The position numbers and the translations under genes are program-made. Positions 22,901-35,400 of a DNA stretch of 64,000 bases are shown here, one piece after another. The notes under the pieces are model-generated. The model made no database searches. It saw nothing but the letters and a program-made list of their open reading frames with translations, and was not told the origin of the DNA. Origin of the DNA: Halichondria panicea (Eukaryota; Porifera; Demospongiae; Suberitida; Halichondriidae); the NCBI RefSeq assembly GCF_963675165.1, contig NC_087386.1, forward strand, positions 4,656,169 to 4,720,168, given 5' to 3'. Numbering within the stretch: position 1 is the first letter of the stretch; the number at the start of each line of letters is the position of its first letter.

Positions 22901-25900
22901 TTCATCATGTCGTGGCTAATCGTCTCTATCAAGAAGAATGACAACTCAGTAACAGCATTCATTATAGGTAATACTGTAGCAAAAGTAACACATCCTAATG
23001 ATAGAATCTTAGACATTCCTATTGCAATCATTTTAGAATTTATTGAGTGCATTGCTGTATAAATACTGCTTTCATCTGGTAATTGACAGTCTTTTAAGTC
23101 AATAACTTCCCACTTATGATTAGCAGGGGTAGCAGAAATGTATTTAGCAATGATAGTAGCATCAAATCGAGTTAGATGCCTACCAGATAAATCAAGAATG
23201 TTGGATTTGATAGGAATCACTTGTGAAGAGTCCAGTAGCTGGCTTTCATAAACAATATGTGCAAGTAGAAGAAATTTATCTTGAGCAGATATTTTATGTT
23301 CATCAATGCTGCTGGTTAAATCCAATACAGTATCTCCTAAAAGAGGCTCATTTGGTGGTAAAAACTTTAACTTTGACAGACCAGCCAGAAAAAGACAAAC
23401 CATTCGAAACCGGACTTTCTCCAAATGTGATCTGAAAAAATCCAGTTTGTTTTCTGAAGATAACATTAGGTGCCTAGCAGCTAGAAACTCTTGAATTGTT
23501 AAGTGAAGAAACTGGTAGTTACACTTCATGCTTTTTACTGTAATACCATGATGTGAGGTCAGTAACCCAAGACGCAAAACATTTTTATTATCATTTTGGA
23601 AAGAAAGCTTATCTTGTAGCATACCAGTGTATGCTATATTGCTAAGCTGGTCAAGATTGCGTAGAATGTGTGGTGGAAGATTGCTCAAACTATCTGTGGA
23701 ACGGATGTCGTCTATCTCATCCAAATTTTCTTCACATTTTTCGATGTGGTGCTTTATAGTATGTAAAATAAATGTCTCATATAGCTCTGTGATGGTAGCT
23801 GGTAGGTTGTGCTGGAGATATTGGAATACAAAGAGCACTATTCTACAGTTGAGGGGAATGTAGCACAATGAAAGTATGTCAAGACGATCTTTAAGCATTT
23901 GAATCAGTGTGTCTGCATGTGCCTTATTGACCAAATTTTTCTCCACATAGTTGATTATTTGTTGCTTTGAGAATCCTAGAACTTCAACACGCCGATTTAC
24001 ACGTTGTAGTGTTTTCAAATACCCTGAAGCATACGGCCGAGATGTAATTAATATAGAGCAATTTTGAAGCTTTTTTCCAGCAATGATTTTGGAAAAGAGG
24101 GATTGCTTGGATCTATTCTTCGCACTTAGTTCATCAAAGCCATCAAATATTAATAAAACATGTGCACCTAAACTATCGGGATTTTCAAGGTGTTTAACTA
24201 CCTCTTTCACTTGATCTAAACTCTCAAAAAGCAAAATATCCACAATTTCATTTTTTTCATTAAGTTCAAATTCTCTTAGCTCAACTAGAATGACTAAATG
24301 ATATTCTTTGAGAATTTCACCCTTGGCCCAATCAATGCATAGTTTTCTAGTGATGGTTGTCTTACCAACTCCAGGAGCACCGTCCATTAATATTGTTAGG
24401 CGACTCTTTTGTGTCACCAAGTTTATGATAGGATAAAACACTTCGTTCATTTCAATCTCTTCTTTTTCAGCAACAATATTGTCGACTTTTCCATGAATAT
24501 AGTCATGTTCCATTGTAGATGATTCTTTATAATAACCAGAAACATGAATAAGTGCTAGCTTAGTGTATTGTTGCTCAATATCTATTTCCGGAGGCCAATC
24601 ATTTGGCATTACAGGCATTTGCTTGTAAGCTCCTTTTAGGTAGCTAGCATAACTTACAACACATTCAAGAGGATCAGGAAATAATAAGTGATTTTCGGCC
24701 ATGAAATCATCTAGTTTCATCCCTGCAGCAAAAACATATAAAGCATGGCTCACAAAGCGTTCCTTCTCACCTTGTGTTGAGCAGAATTTCTCAGCTTCTT
24801 CTATGAAATGTGCTCTGAGAAGTGCTATAAGCATATTTTTCTTCATTCCATGTCTGTTTTCCTGCTGTGTTTGAAATAGTTTTTGAAATGTAGCTACTTT
24901 ATGACTATCTCCTAATTTTTGCTCTATTTCTTCTAATTTGTTAACTTGTGTCGAATACTTTTTGCTGAAAAAATCGTCTACATCATACTTTACTACCAAA
25001 GACAGTTGCGAAGAAAAGTGCCTGTAATGTTCTGTTTTGTAAGACTTTTCCATGTATTTTTTAAACATCACATTTTTCAGCACAAGTAAATTTTCTGAGA
25101 GAGATAAGACATCAGAATATTCGTAGTACTTTATGATGCTTAATGTTGTATCCTCAAGTCCGAGCCAGAGACCTAGTAGATACCAATCTGCTCCAAGAGA
25201 AATTTCACACAACTCTTCTAGTGTTGGTGCTCCTATCAAAGCTAATTCTTCACATTTGGTTTCTGAAAATAAGCTTCAATAATAATAATTATTCAATGAA
25301 ATAAACTTACTTACCTGAAATTTCTTTAGGCAGTCCTACATTTTCCCGCATCTCTCCTTCCAGTGATTGTATTTTACTGACAATATCTGAGCGGTCAATA
25401 TCTTTACTCTTTAATGCTTTTAACAGATCATAAATGGTTGCCTTGCCAGTCTGCATCCATTGAACCAGTACCTTAGTCAAGCATTGGCTGGTATCATGCT
25501 CACTTTCCGCTTTAATTGCGCGGGTATCACCATCTGTTAAACCTAACTTACACCCAATCTCCTTCCACTGTGACCGTGCATCCCAAATCAGCTCAAACAG
25601 CGGCGTCAGATGAGTGTCCACTCCAAGAACTGCATTATAATTATTGCAACTATAATTATAGCGTTTATTGAGTTACACAATCAACTACAACACGTCTATA
25701 GTGGCCTAACTAATGCTTTTCACTATCCTGTATGTTAGAGATAATTATAGGAGCAGCTAATAACGAGTGTTGCAAGCGTGCACTTGCTAATGCCTCTTGC
25801 CATGTTTTTGCTTTCGCTCAAAAGTATTAGAGTGTTATAGAAGAGGTAAATAATTTGCAATGTGCTTTGATTGTTTCACAAGAAAGGGGTGTCCACAGTT

Positions 25901-28492
25901 AATAGTGTATACTGTGAGTTTATCAAAGGCACAGAGTAAGAGAGGATTTAAGCACAGACAGTAGTATAGCACAGACAGTATAGTCAAGCAGAAAGTGTGT
26001 ATCTATCTATATTAGATCCCACTTGTGTGTGTTTAGCAGGGAATTATGAGCCATAATCTCATAGTTTCCCAGGGAATTATAAGCTTGAGGGTATAAAGTA
26101 CAAGTATAATTTTTTTGAATGCACAGAAATGATAATAAAGCTGTAGCTAGCTGCATGATAATTAGCTATGGCTGTTAAGTTTTTTCACTACCAGTTTCTA
26201 TAGCGTTTGCTGGGTTGATGGTAGGGTTCACCAGTATCTTTTCTTGTCTCTACGAGGAACACTAAGAGCCAATGATTATATCAGTTCTGGGTCCATTGTC
26301 ACAAGCATGAAAGCATGTCTTCAACTTGTAGCATTTGTCAACTTTGTCCTCCTGACTTCTGTTTCTATCCTGCAGCCATGTTTCAAACAGTAGACTCCTG
26401 TGTCTTTTTGGGAACGATAGTGCACTGTAGCATTGCTGCAAGCTGTTCCTTGCTAGCTAGCCCTACATATCAGAACAGTTTACTGAGCTGGGGGTGGGGC
26501 TTGAGTGCAGAGAAAAGAGGAGGCTGGGCTCATTTGTTGCAGAGTGCTTCCTGCACAAGGTGGAGTCACTAGTTTTCCATTCCAATGTTGAAGCAAGGCC
26601 AATGAAAGGTTATTTAGCAGAGAAGCAGAAATCATCTAGCTTGTCAAAACAGGACATTTTCAAAAATAAAGCTGTTGCTAAGGCTTGCTGCTTTTATAGA
26701 TACACTTCTTGCCTGAGGCAGCCAATGAAAAGTGGGATCTAAATCAGTTAGCACATGTGCATTCGGTATCTATGGTTATAGTGTCCCTCATCCCTCGGGC
26801 AAAGCCCTCGTGATATGGGACACTATAACACATAGATACCTCATGCCCATGTACTATCTATAACTTAATACTGAGAAGAAAAGACTTGTATACAGTCATG
26901 TATCTATTGGTACCAGACTTGCTGTACATGAATCTATTGTTATCTAGTCTATAATTATTGTATCATTTGTTTTGTGGCTTACCGCTATACCAGGACCTCA
27001 ACAGCTAGAGCCTCCAAGTAGAAACTTTTCTTTTCAGTATTAATCAGCTCAGTTTTTCTTATTTTAGTAATGATGAGTTTCAGTATACAACAATTGGAAA
27101 TGAGATGAAATGCTGTTTAATAGTGGCTTTGTAATTGCCCCGCCCCTTTATTGAAGGGGCGTGGCAAACGAGACTTGGCTTTACAAGATAAATTTAGCTG
27201 TCTTTCAGTATCACACATCAGACTCACTACCAGCATAGGGCATAGAGCTACTACAGCTGTAGGGATGCTACTAGACCCTTCACTGTCAACTATAAGTTAT
27301 TCTGTAAGCTGACAAAAGGTCACTTCTAGTCTTCTAGATCTACCGTATTTTTGAAGTTAATTCCGTATAACCGTATTAGAAGACGGAAATCCGTATAAAT
27401 CCGGAAAACACCATATACTAGGAGGCTCTGCCTCAAGAAAAAGAACATAATGAAGTACTAGTAAGTTGATTCTAGATTCTCCAACATGTGGGGAGGAGCT
27501 AGTTGGGCATGGCCCCACCCTGGACGCGAACGTAGAGTTGGGCACCACTGCAATGTCAGGTTTGTTCCTGCTGCAAAAAATTTGCAGCCCAATCAGATTG
27601 CAGAGTTCAAGTGTGAAGGCGTGGCTCATTAATGAACGAGTCAGTAACTAGTAATTCTCTTTAGTTAAATCAAAATGCAACAATAGTAGACAAGCCAGCT
27701 TGATCCAGGAACACTCCAGGTCAGTTAGAGCTAGTGGTATGCAAGAATGACTCCTGCAGTAGCATTCTAACTGAGCTTTGTGGTTACCGCCCACTTGGAA
27801 TTAATCATATTCATGCTTAGCCACACCCTAAAGCTAAGTACCGGTGGAACAAACCTGACATTGCAGTGGTGCCAACCCTACGTTCGCGTCCAGGGTGGGG
27901 CCACGCCCAACTAGGGAGGAGCGCGCATGCACATTGCATCCACAGGAATAATTAAAGGGTGTGTCCAAAGAGATCAAGTTCACAATGGCTACTATAGCTA
28001 GCTGTTTTAACAGATCTTTTCTGACTCTTGTAGCTAATAAAAAGCTAGTGCTTTAGTGCAAGGCTAACTCATGTGTTGAATAGAAAGTTTGTGCGAATAG
28101 ATAATGCTATGAAAGATTCTGAAGAGACTGCAACAGCCTTCAATGTGAGTCAAACTAGCCATAACTCGAGAAAGAAGCTTTAGTTTGCTAATCCACGAAT
28201 CAAAATCCAAGAGAACGTGGCTAGAAGCCTATAGAAGCTGTTATTTTTCGTCGCATTGCAACCGTTGAGCAGTTACAGTTGGAATAGACACACAGACAGC
28301 CTTGAGGCATAATAATATACAAGGGGAGTCTACATGTAGCTATATCTATAATAATAATTATATTATTATTATTATTACATGCATGCATGGACAGTGAAAC
28401 AGGATTTTATATAACCTACTTTTAAAAACAAATCACATGCACAAGTCTATTATAGACTCACGGATTCTTGAGTCAGGTTCAGGTCCAGCCAT
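19960..28492 (-). CDS. NLR-B: Death-NACHT-LRR receptor, about 1866-1882 aa
   Basis: Paralogue of NLR-A. Minus-strand exons: 28492-28462 (MAGPEPDSRI), 25629-25315 (Death domain), 25262-24771, 24722-19960. The last two can also be read through, because the 48-nt segment between them is in frame and free of stops. Domains follow NLR-A: Death, a second Death-like module (TLEELCEISLGADWY), NACHT with Walker A GAPGVGKTT and Walker B LLIFDGFDEL, FLHLTIQEFLAA, then LRRs without the Pro/Ser insert. The last roughly 470 residues are almost identical to NLR-A, whereas the NACHT and N-terminal parts differ at many positions. Intron 1 is about 2.8 kb because of a mobile-element insertion (about 270 nt in NLR-A). 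The ATG lies 220 bp downstream of the aminotransferase stop on the same strand. Confidence 0.9.
24723..24770 (-). other. 48-nt in-frame putative intron in NLR-B
   Basis: Bounded by G|GTGAGAAGG and TTTGCTGCAG| at the positions of the NLR-A intron 3 splice sites. It is 48 nt long, divisible by three and has no stop. Retention adds 16 residues. Confidence 0.65.
26765..26840. repeat. Palindromic element within the insertion
   Basis: Arms ggtatctatggttatagtgtccc and its near-complement surround ctcgggcaaagccctcg, itself a small hairpin. It looks like a foldback miniature element. Confidence 0.75.
27499..27914. repeat. Foldback element with about 69-bp arms
   Basis: Left arm 27499-27567 (ctagttgggcatggcccc start) and right arm 27846-27914 are near-perfect complements, separated by about 280 nt without coding potential. 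It is nested in the larger insertion. Confidence 0.85.
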
Positions 28493-28590
28493 GTTATAAT
28501 AAGGTCTTTTTATAAAGCTGAATATCTTGTGACCTCTTCTGTTTACGTGCCCCTCCCCTCTTTGTGAGCAATGGGGAGGGTGTGACACAC

Positions 28591-28600
28591 GCGCATGCGC
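28591..28600. promoter_or_regulatory. NRF1-like palindrome upstream of NLR-B
   Basis: GCGCATGCGC, 99-108 bp upstream of the NLR-B ATG on the minus strand, at the position matching 9068-9077. It lies in the 220-bp gap between the aminotransferase stop and the NLR start. Confidence 0.4.
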
Positions 28601-28712
28601 TATTGCTTGTGGACTTAATCAGAGATTACATCTACATGTACATGTACATTGTATCATAAAAACAGAACTGAGTGTCCCACACTAAAAACTATTATAATGG
28701 AAGTCTTTCTGT

Positions 28713-29380
28713 TCAATTTTCCTGCCTCCTCTCTTCAGCCCATTGCCTCAAGACTTTGTAGGCAGCTTGCAGGGTCTCATCTTGCTGTGAGGGGGTGGGG
28801 GTGGGTGTACATTAGCTGGGCGTGGCCTGGCCAACCGTTCTGACGGGTGGCCGGGGGACATGTTTATATAGGATTTGTATAGGATTTGTACTGTTATGAT
28901 TATAAACCACTGTACAGCTAACACTTCGTCTTCTTGCACTACATTATTTATATTAACGTACAAGCCTACCATACTACTCAACTTAGTAGTTAGCTCTGCA
29001 CTAGAACGCTAGCTAGTGGTAGCTGCAAGAGTCTGCAAAGCTGTTTCATGCAGCAGCCATTAATATGCACTTTGAACTTTTTGTAAACGATCATGGCCCA
29101 CTTTTTTCAGCGATGTAAATTTAATAGCTAGCTTCATGTCATAAATTAAGCTTTGGTGCCTACATCGAGGCATCAGTACCCGCGGTGCTTTCAATATTAT
29201 ACTAAATTCATGATCAACCATTATGGTACACAATGTAGGTCTGTGTATAATTATAGTATGATACAGGTTACAGATAGGGTTGCTAGGTGCTTACTTTACA
29301 GAAGCAAAATCTGACAAGGTTTGCTCCCATGTCCTTATGATCGGGACCGTAGAATGCACTCGGGGGAATAGACGCTATTC

Positions 29381-29439
<59 letters not shown>

Positions 29440-32400
29440 TAAATAGTTGGCTGACTACATTAGCAGCTGTATGTACATCACATAATTATGGCGTAGGCAA
29501 GAGGACAAGGCAATGAAAAAAGGACCCAAATTGTATGATCTAAGGTACTGCACATACAATTATAATGTACGAAACAGGTGGCAGTGCTTCTGTCGTGCGA
29601 TACACAGAGCACAATTTATACAACCTTACTACAATGGAAATTAAAATAGCACCAAGGACATGTCTATTTTCCCCTAAAGTGTCATCCAGTGTATGGATGA
29701 CAATATTCCTAAACTCGCCACAAATTCTAGTGCTAAAATGTATTAACTCACCTTCTCTCTCATCATCCACTTTGTGAACTGGAAGTCGTAGGACTCCGCC
29801 CCGCCCTCAAACTTCTTACCAATGGAGGTGATGTCCGCCATTACGAAATATCCTCCCTCAGGCACAATTGGGCTGAGCCCTGTATGGGAAGTGTGTATTG
29901 ATGACAAGTCTGGTCAGTGAAAGAGGACGACTAAATTGAAGTACAGAATTTTATACGTGTGTATAATTCAACAAGCAGCCCCCCCCCCCCCCCGGGACAC
30001 TGTATTCAATAATTAAGGACATAACTAACTTATGCCAGGAAAGTTTACATACATATGTACGTGTATCCGGCCGTTATACGTGTAAATACAGGCAGCAAAA
30101 TGTATGGTTTGACTCAATGTGTTGAATATAGGCCCAGTGTACAGTAACATTGAAACAACAGTGAAACGTACAATTTAGGACACTTTGACCGACTTGTACA
30201 CTATATTAATTAACCTTTATACATGTCGTATGGAAAGCTATATTCACCACGACATACCTGTTTCCCTGAGTACTGCCACAACTTCGTCTCTCTTCCTCAT
30301 TAGATTCTGAACAGTCTGTGAGAAGAAGCTGTCTGGCTCTCCGAAGCACTTGAGCTCATGTTCCAAACCAACTGCCAGAGCCTCTTGGATAGGGGTCACC
30401 ATTGTGTAGGCGGTGTTGTTCTGACAGACGGACATTGGTTTGAGGAGGTTGGCAGGTCCGATAGACCACCCGGTCTAGAAGGAACAGGGAAATAGCATCT
30501 TAGTGAATATCATAGGAGGAAGAAGTTCATTTACAATAATTATGGTTAGAATTTGTTTTGGATACAGCAAAATCTAGACATTGTACAATATTTGTGCCTG
30601 ACAAAGGGTCTGACAAGCTAGCTTGCTCGGATGTAGCTGGTACCAACAATGGTTAGTAAATTGTTTAACAGAGGCCAGTAATTACATTACGTTTTGTTCA
30701 TTAATTTCTCACCTTCCATCCCGTGGCGTGGAAGGTCTTTCCAGCACTGCCAATGGTGATAGTCCTCTCCCACATTCCAGGGAGGGTGGCTGTGTAGTGT
30801 GTGTGTGTGGGGGGGAGGTACAAATCAAAAAACGCAAAACATAGTCTATTATTGGTTCTTGTTACCCGATTCAAGTGGGCAGCCACGGGTATAGTAGTTC
30901 GTTTTTGTGTGTGACATCTGAGTCTACTCACATAAAAGCGAGCAAAAGCTAAGCGCTTGAACTTGCACGTTGGCTGCATGGCCTCTAGCTACAGGCGTCC
31001 TTTATTCGAGGTAGGTATTTACAGCTGAAGTGATCCTGTACCAAGAACAATGGGAAGGGTTACTAAGGTAGAAAGCTAGAATTATGATAAGGGTTGTCTT
31101 AGACTCCAGGCTTCTTTGCTGACTGACTTATATTTGCTACTTACCAGCTTCCATGCTTCATACATACTACTGCATTTATTGTATTCATGTAAATAGCTGA
31201 GGATTAGCACTTCAGTGCTCTAGTTCTATATACACACATCATACATGTGTGGAAATAGCATACTACTCTGTAAATGCTAATACACCCCATAAATACGATC
31301 AACCTTACCTATTTTGATGTGCTGACTACCTGGGTAGACCAGCCACTCATAGACCTCGTCACTGACACAGAGCAGGTCATGACGTCGGCACACATCAGCC
31401 AACTCTTCAAGCTCCTCACGAGAAAATACCTACACAGTTGGAGTGCATGTGTTGTAAAGTGCTCAATTGTGGTAACGTATAGATGGAGCTCATTTAGACC
31501 CTAAAGGTATACTTGCAGCGTTTTGTGAGAATCCGTTAAATTATTACAGGTATTATTACAGGTATTCTCCATGGCGACCATTTCGGACAAGCCACAGGTG
31601 CACAAATGTACAATCATGTACAGTACAGAGTAGTACGTATGCTTGAGAAACACCAAACTGTTAATATTCACACATGCAGCTTACTAAATCAGTGGAAAAC
31701 AACAAGCAATATAGAAATATACACAATGATATAATTATAAACTTGCTTATCTGCAGTGTTTGTAACTAACTGTGTATACAGTTATCCCTTTGAGCTTTCG
31801 ATTCACTCACACATGCAGTCTAGAGCAACACACCAACATTACGAGTCTAATACAGTCAATTCCCCCAAAAAATTGTGAACAGCAAGCACTTGATAGAGAC
31901 ACAGAAATCTTTGCAGAATATGGGGGTAAGTCTATACTACTACAAGTATATTATTTATCTAAATAACTCGTGTGTATGCACATCCATGTAGCTGTCAGAG
32001 GTCCCAGAGAGTAAGTCACTGCTAGTGGTGGTTCTACTAGCTGACATGGCCATTTCCGTTCTTCGAGAGAGCAGTGCTATTGCTAACGGCAACAAAAACA
32101 CAGAGGCCAGTGCAGCTATTGGTATAGCGACGTACGTTATTGTTGTGCTCATATTTTGTGGCTTTTACTCTGTTATGGCCATCATTTCATTGGTCAGTCT
32201 CTACAAGAAACTAGATCATGTGAATCGCAAGAAAAAGATTACGTTTAAATCGATCACCTTCTCTATCCAAATAGTTGCAGCCATTTTTTATTTGTACGGG
32301 GACAACATTTTCCACCTTGTGAGAAATGCGAGAGTACTAAACTGTGATGAAACTTGCGTGTCAGACAACGAGACCTTTGCCTTCCTCTGTCTTGGAGTGG

Positions 32401-35400
32401 CACTGATAATCTTCCATATTGCTCCTCCCATGTTTGAGAAATGTTACAAGCTGATCATCAACGAAGAAAATGTGGAGGTAAAGAGCCCCTGGGTTCTCGC
32501 AGTCAGTATGATTGCAGTGATAGCTAGAATTGACATGCTCTATTCTGTAGTCTTCGAGAAAGCTCACCTACAACAAGACTCTTGCCTTGTGGCAGACGTT
32601 GTTTCAAGTTGGATTTTTGTTGTGATTAGTGTTACCTTTGGAAGTGTAGCTATAACAGTTCACTGTGTACATGCACTACGTGCCGATAGAGGGAAGAGCC
32701 CATACTTAAAACCGTTGGCTATTTTTAGTCTAGTGACCATCTTACTAAGCTTCCCCCTGTACATACTAGCTGACAACACCCAACCACTCAACCATGTGTT
32801 CAAGTGCACAAACGTTACTGATGAAGACAACACTAAATATATTGAAAATGTTGTAAGGCTGGGATGTAATACGCTCACTCTTATCGTGATTGCTTCAATA
32901 ACGATTATCTTCAGCTGTTTCTCGTATCGTGCAAAGAAAAGCAAGGCGGCTCAGGCCATTGAGATGTGATTAAGTTACCCAACAAACAGAAGAGATACGT
33001 GTTCTATTAGGATAGCTAAGAGACTGCATGTTAGACATAAAAATGTTTTTGGGTGCGTCCTTGATGTATATTTACATAATTGTGTAGCTCATTTTTAGAA
33101 GATTTTCAGTGACAGTATAACTTTTTTGCTCATCAAAGAGATGACCCACCAACACAGTGAGTTGACATACCTATCGCTGTCCTATAGCGGGTATAAACTA
33201 ATAGACAGGTTTTAAATTACTGAACAGCAACAAATAACTTCCACAAGCCACCACAGTGATTATAATGTCTCGAGGCATGTTGAGCTTTTGTCAGAGTACG
33301 TGTTATGGAAGTTAATGGAAACAGGAGTCCGATGGCTAGAGATGATTTTGAGTTTAGTACTGTAACAGTAGAACCTTGATTATCTGGACGCCTTGGTTCC
33401 AGAGGCAGGCCAGATAACCGAATGGATAAACCATGCCTTGATTCTGAGTGCACGCGGGCATCTGCGCATGGCAACAGGTGTTAATTGCACATTTAAGGAT
33501 TATTATTCGACCTTTGACCCTATCATAGAAAATTGCCAAGCCTGATAATAGAGGTTCTACTGTACATGAACATGTAATACTGCATCCATAGAGCATTTCA
33601 ATGAACAATCAATAAAAGGCGTTGATCTGCAAAGAGCTCAGAATTCACTACAAAATTAATGGCTGCAGCTTGTATGGCTGTACAGCTTTGCAGCTAACAA
33701 ATAGCAAGCAGCAAAGCAAACTCATAAGTTGATTGTGCAGACGGACGATGCTACACACGATATTGAGGAGATTTATAGTGTACAGTAACCACACCTTTCC
33801 AAACGGGTTGTTGGGGGTGTTGATCACGAGCATCTTGGTGTTCTTGCTGACTGCCGCCTCCAACTCTTGTATGTCCACTGCCCAGTCCTTGGACATGCCG
33901 GGGTACTTACCTCTCTGTAGGGGAGGGTAAACAAGATCATGTGACTACAACTCTGTGGGTGGTCATTAAAAAATTGGGTTGGTATAATATAAGACTCAAG
34001 TTGACATACACAAAGGATAAGTCAGCTGTTACAGTAACAGATCAGATTATCATAATTATTAAATCGTATTTTCTGTATAAGCTACTGTAACGATGTATTT
34101 TAAAGAACACTATGTACATTCGCTCTTAAATGCACTGCACCGTTTAATTAAGCTTGAATAATGGACGAGGCTTCTAACTGCCTTTTTTCAAAACGAGTCC
34201 AGTACGTTACATGTATACGTAAAGTTCTACATAGAAAAGGCATCTATTCGAGGTGACAGTACCTATTACAAATGATAATATACCGACAGTAATGTAATGT
34301 ACACACTTACTGGCCTGAGAGGGACGTACTTCACTGTGGCTCCATTTTGCTTGGCCATGGGATAGTAGCAATCGAAAAACGGCTCAATAAGAATCACCTA
34401 GACACAATAATTAAACACATAAGTTAATGTGCATGTATATATGTCAAGCAAGAATTGTTCTATTAGTTAGTGCGTAAGAACATCCATAGACCCACCTCAT
34501 CCCCCTCTTGTAGGAATCCTTGTATAGCAAAGGAGAGGCTGGAGTATGCACCGCAAGAGATAAGTACCTGCACAGAGAACACTCGAGTAAAAAAAGGAGA
34601 GAAGAAATTGCGGTGGTCCACCTCACCTCAGTCATGGGGTCAATTTCCTTGCCGTAGATAGGACCATAAATATTGGCTAGTGCCTTCACCAGTCGGGGAT
34701 GACCCTGTGAAGAAGTGCATATTGAGACAAGCTACATGTATAAAATACACACTCTTCTACAGTATTATATACACGTAACGGTATTGTCACACTAAAAAAA
34801 GCAAAGTTCTTACAATTACACGTACGTATTACGTAGACTAAATGGCCCAAAGTAAAGCTATTGACACAGATTACAGCCGCTAGTTAAATTAGTCCATTCA
34901 TCTCGGATAAGCGATATACTGGACCAAACGTACTGGACCTCTGGTGTACTGCTGTAGCATGGGCTGTTGGCTGGCCTCAGAGAGAGCATCCATCACAAAC
35001 TTGGGTGGAGAGTAGTCAGGGAAACCCTGCATGAATACAACAGATGACATCTCTTATGATTGAGTATAGTGAAGAGATGGACCAGACCATCCAAAAAATT
35101 ATATTATTTTGAGCAATACAGAATTGTCTAAAAAGATAGGTTCCAAAGTAAGGATGGCACAATGCGATAACAATGGTCAGTTAATACTTCTCACCTGACC
35201 AAGGTTGATGGCTTTGGTTTGCACAGCCAGGGCAGAGTACTCTACCCTGTATAGTGCAACAAGGTTGTCATAGCGTACAGTGAAACCAGGACAGCCCCAT
35301 AATTAACGCCTCAAACGCATACTACGTACGTACGCGTAGGTATAGGCCACCCCCTATTACAAACCTAGCCGCCTATGCTGGTTGTCATAGCGTACACCAG

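Larger units (their letters stand above)
25760..28318 (+). mobile_element. Transposon-like insertion in NLR-B intron 1
   Basis: Present in copy B but absent from the matching site in copy A (about 8786), so the insertion is defined by an empty site, possibly with a TA duplication. Its two ends recur, reverse-complemented, at 43013-43870: 25766-25850 matches 43790-43860, 26870-27000 resembles 43530-43740, and 27930-28310 matches 43017-43450. No transposase is recognised, so it is non-autonomous. It contains two nested inverted-repeat elements (26765-26840, 27499-27914). Confidence 0.8.
18549..29607. repeat. Segmental duplication, copy B
   Basis: Counterpart of 1-10057. It is longer because about 2.56 kb of transposon-like DNA (25760-28318) is present only here. 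Copy B runs directly into the full aminotransferase gene, so its arrangement is probably ancestral and copy A derived. Confidence 0.93.

Noticed and set aside
22529-23062. 177-codon plus-strand frame and similar ones at 4397-4933 and 21764-22048
   Set aside because: They are antisense shadows of the NLR exons, without splice partners or recognisable domains.
29540-29777. Short overlapping frames near the 3' part of the aminotransferase gene
   Set aside because: They cover intron 12 and antisense of exon 12; the spliced minus-strand model explains the conserved residues better.
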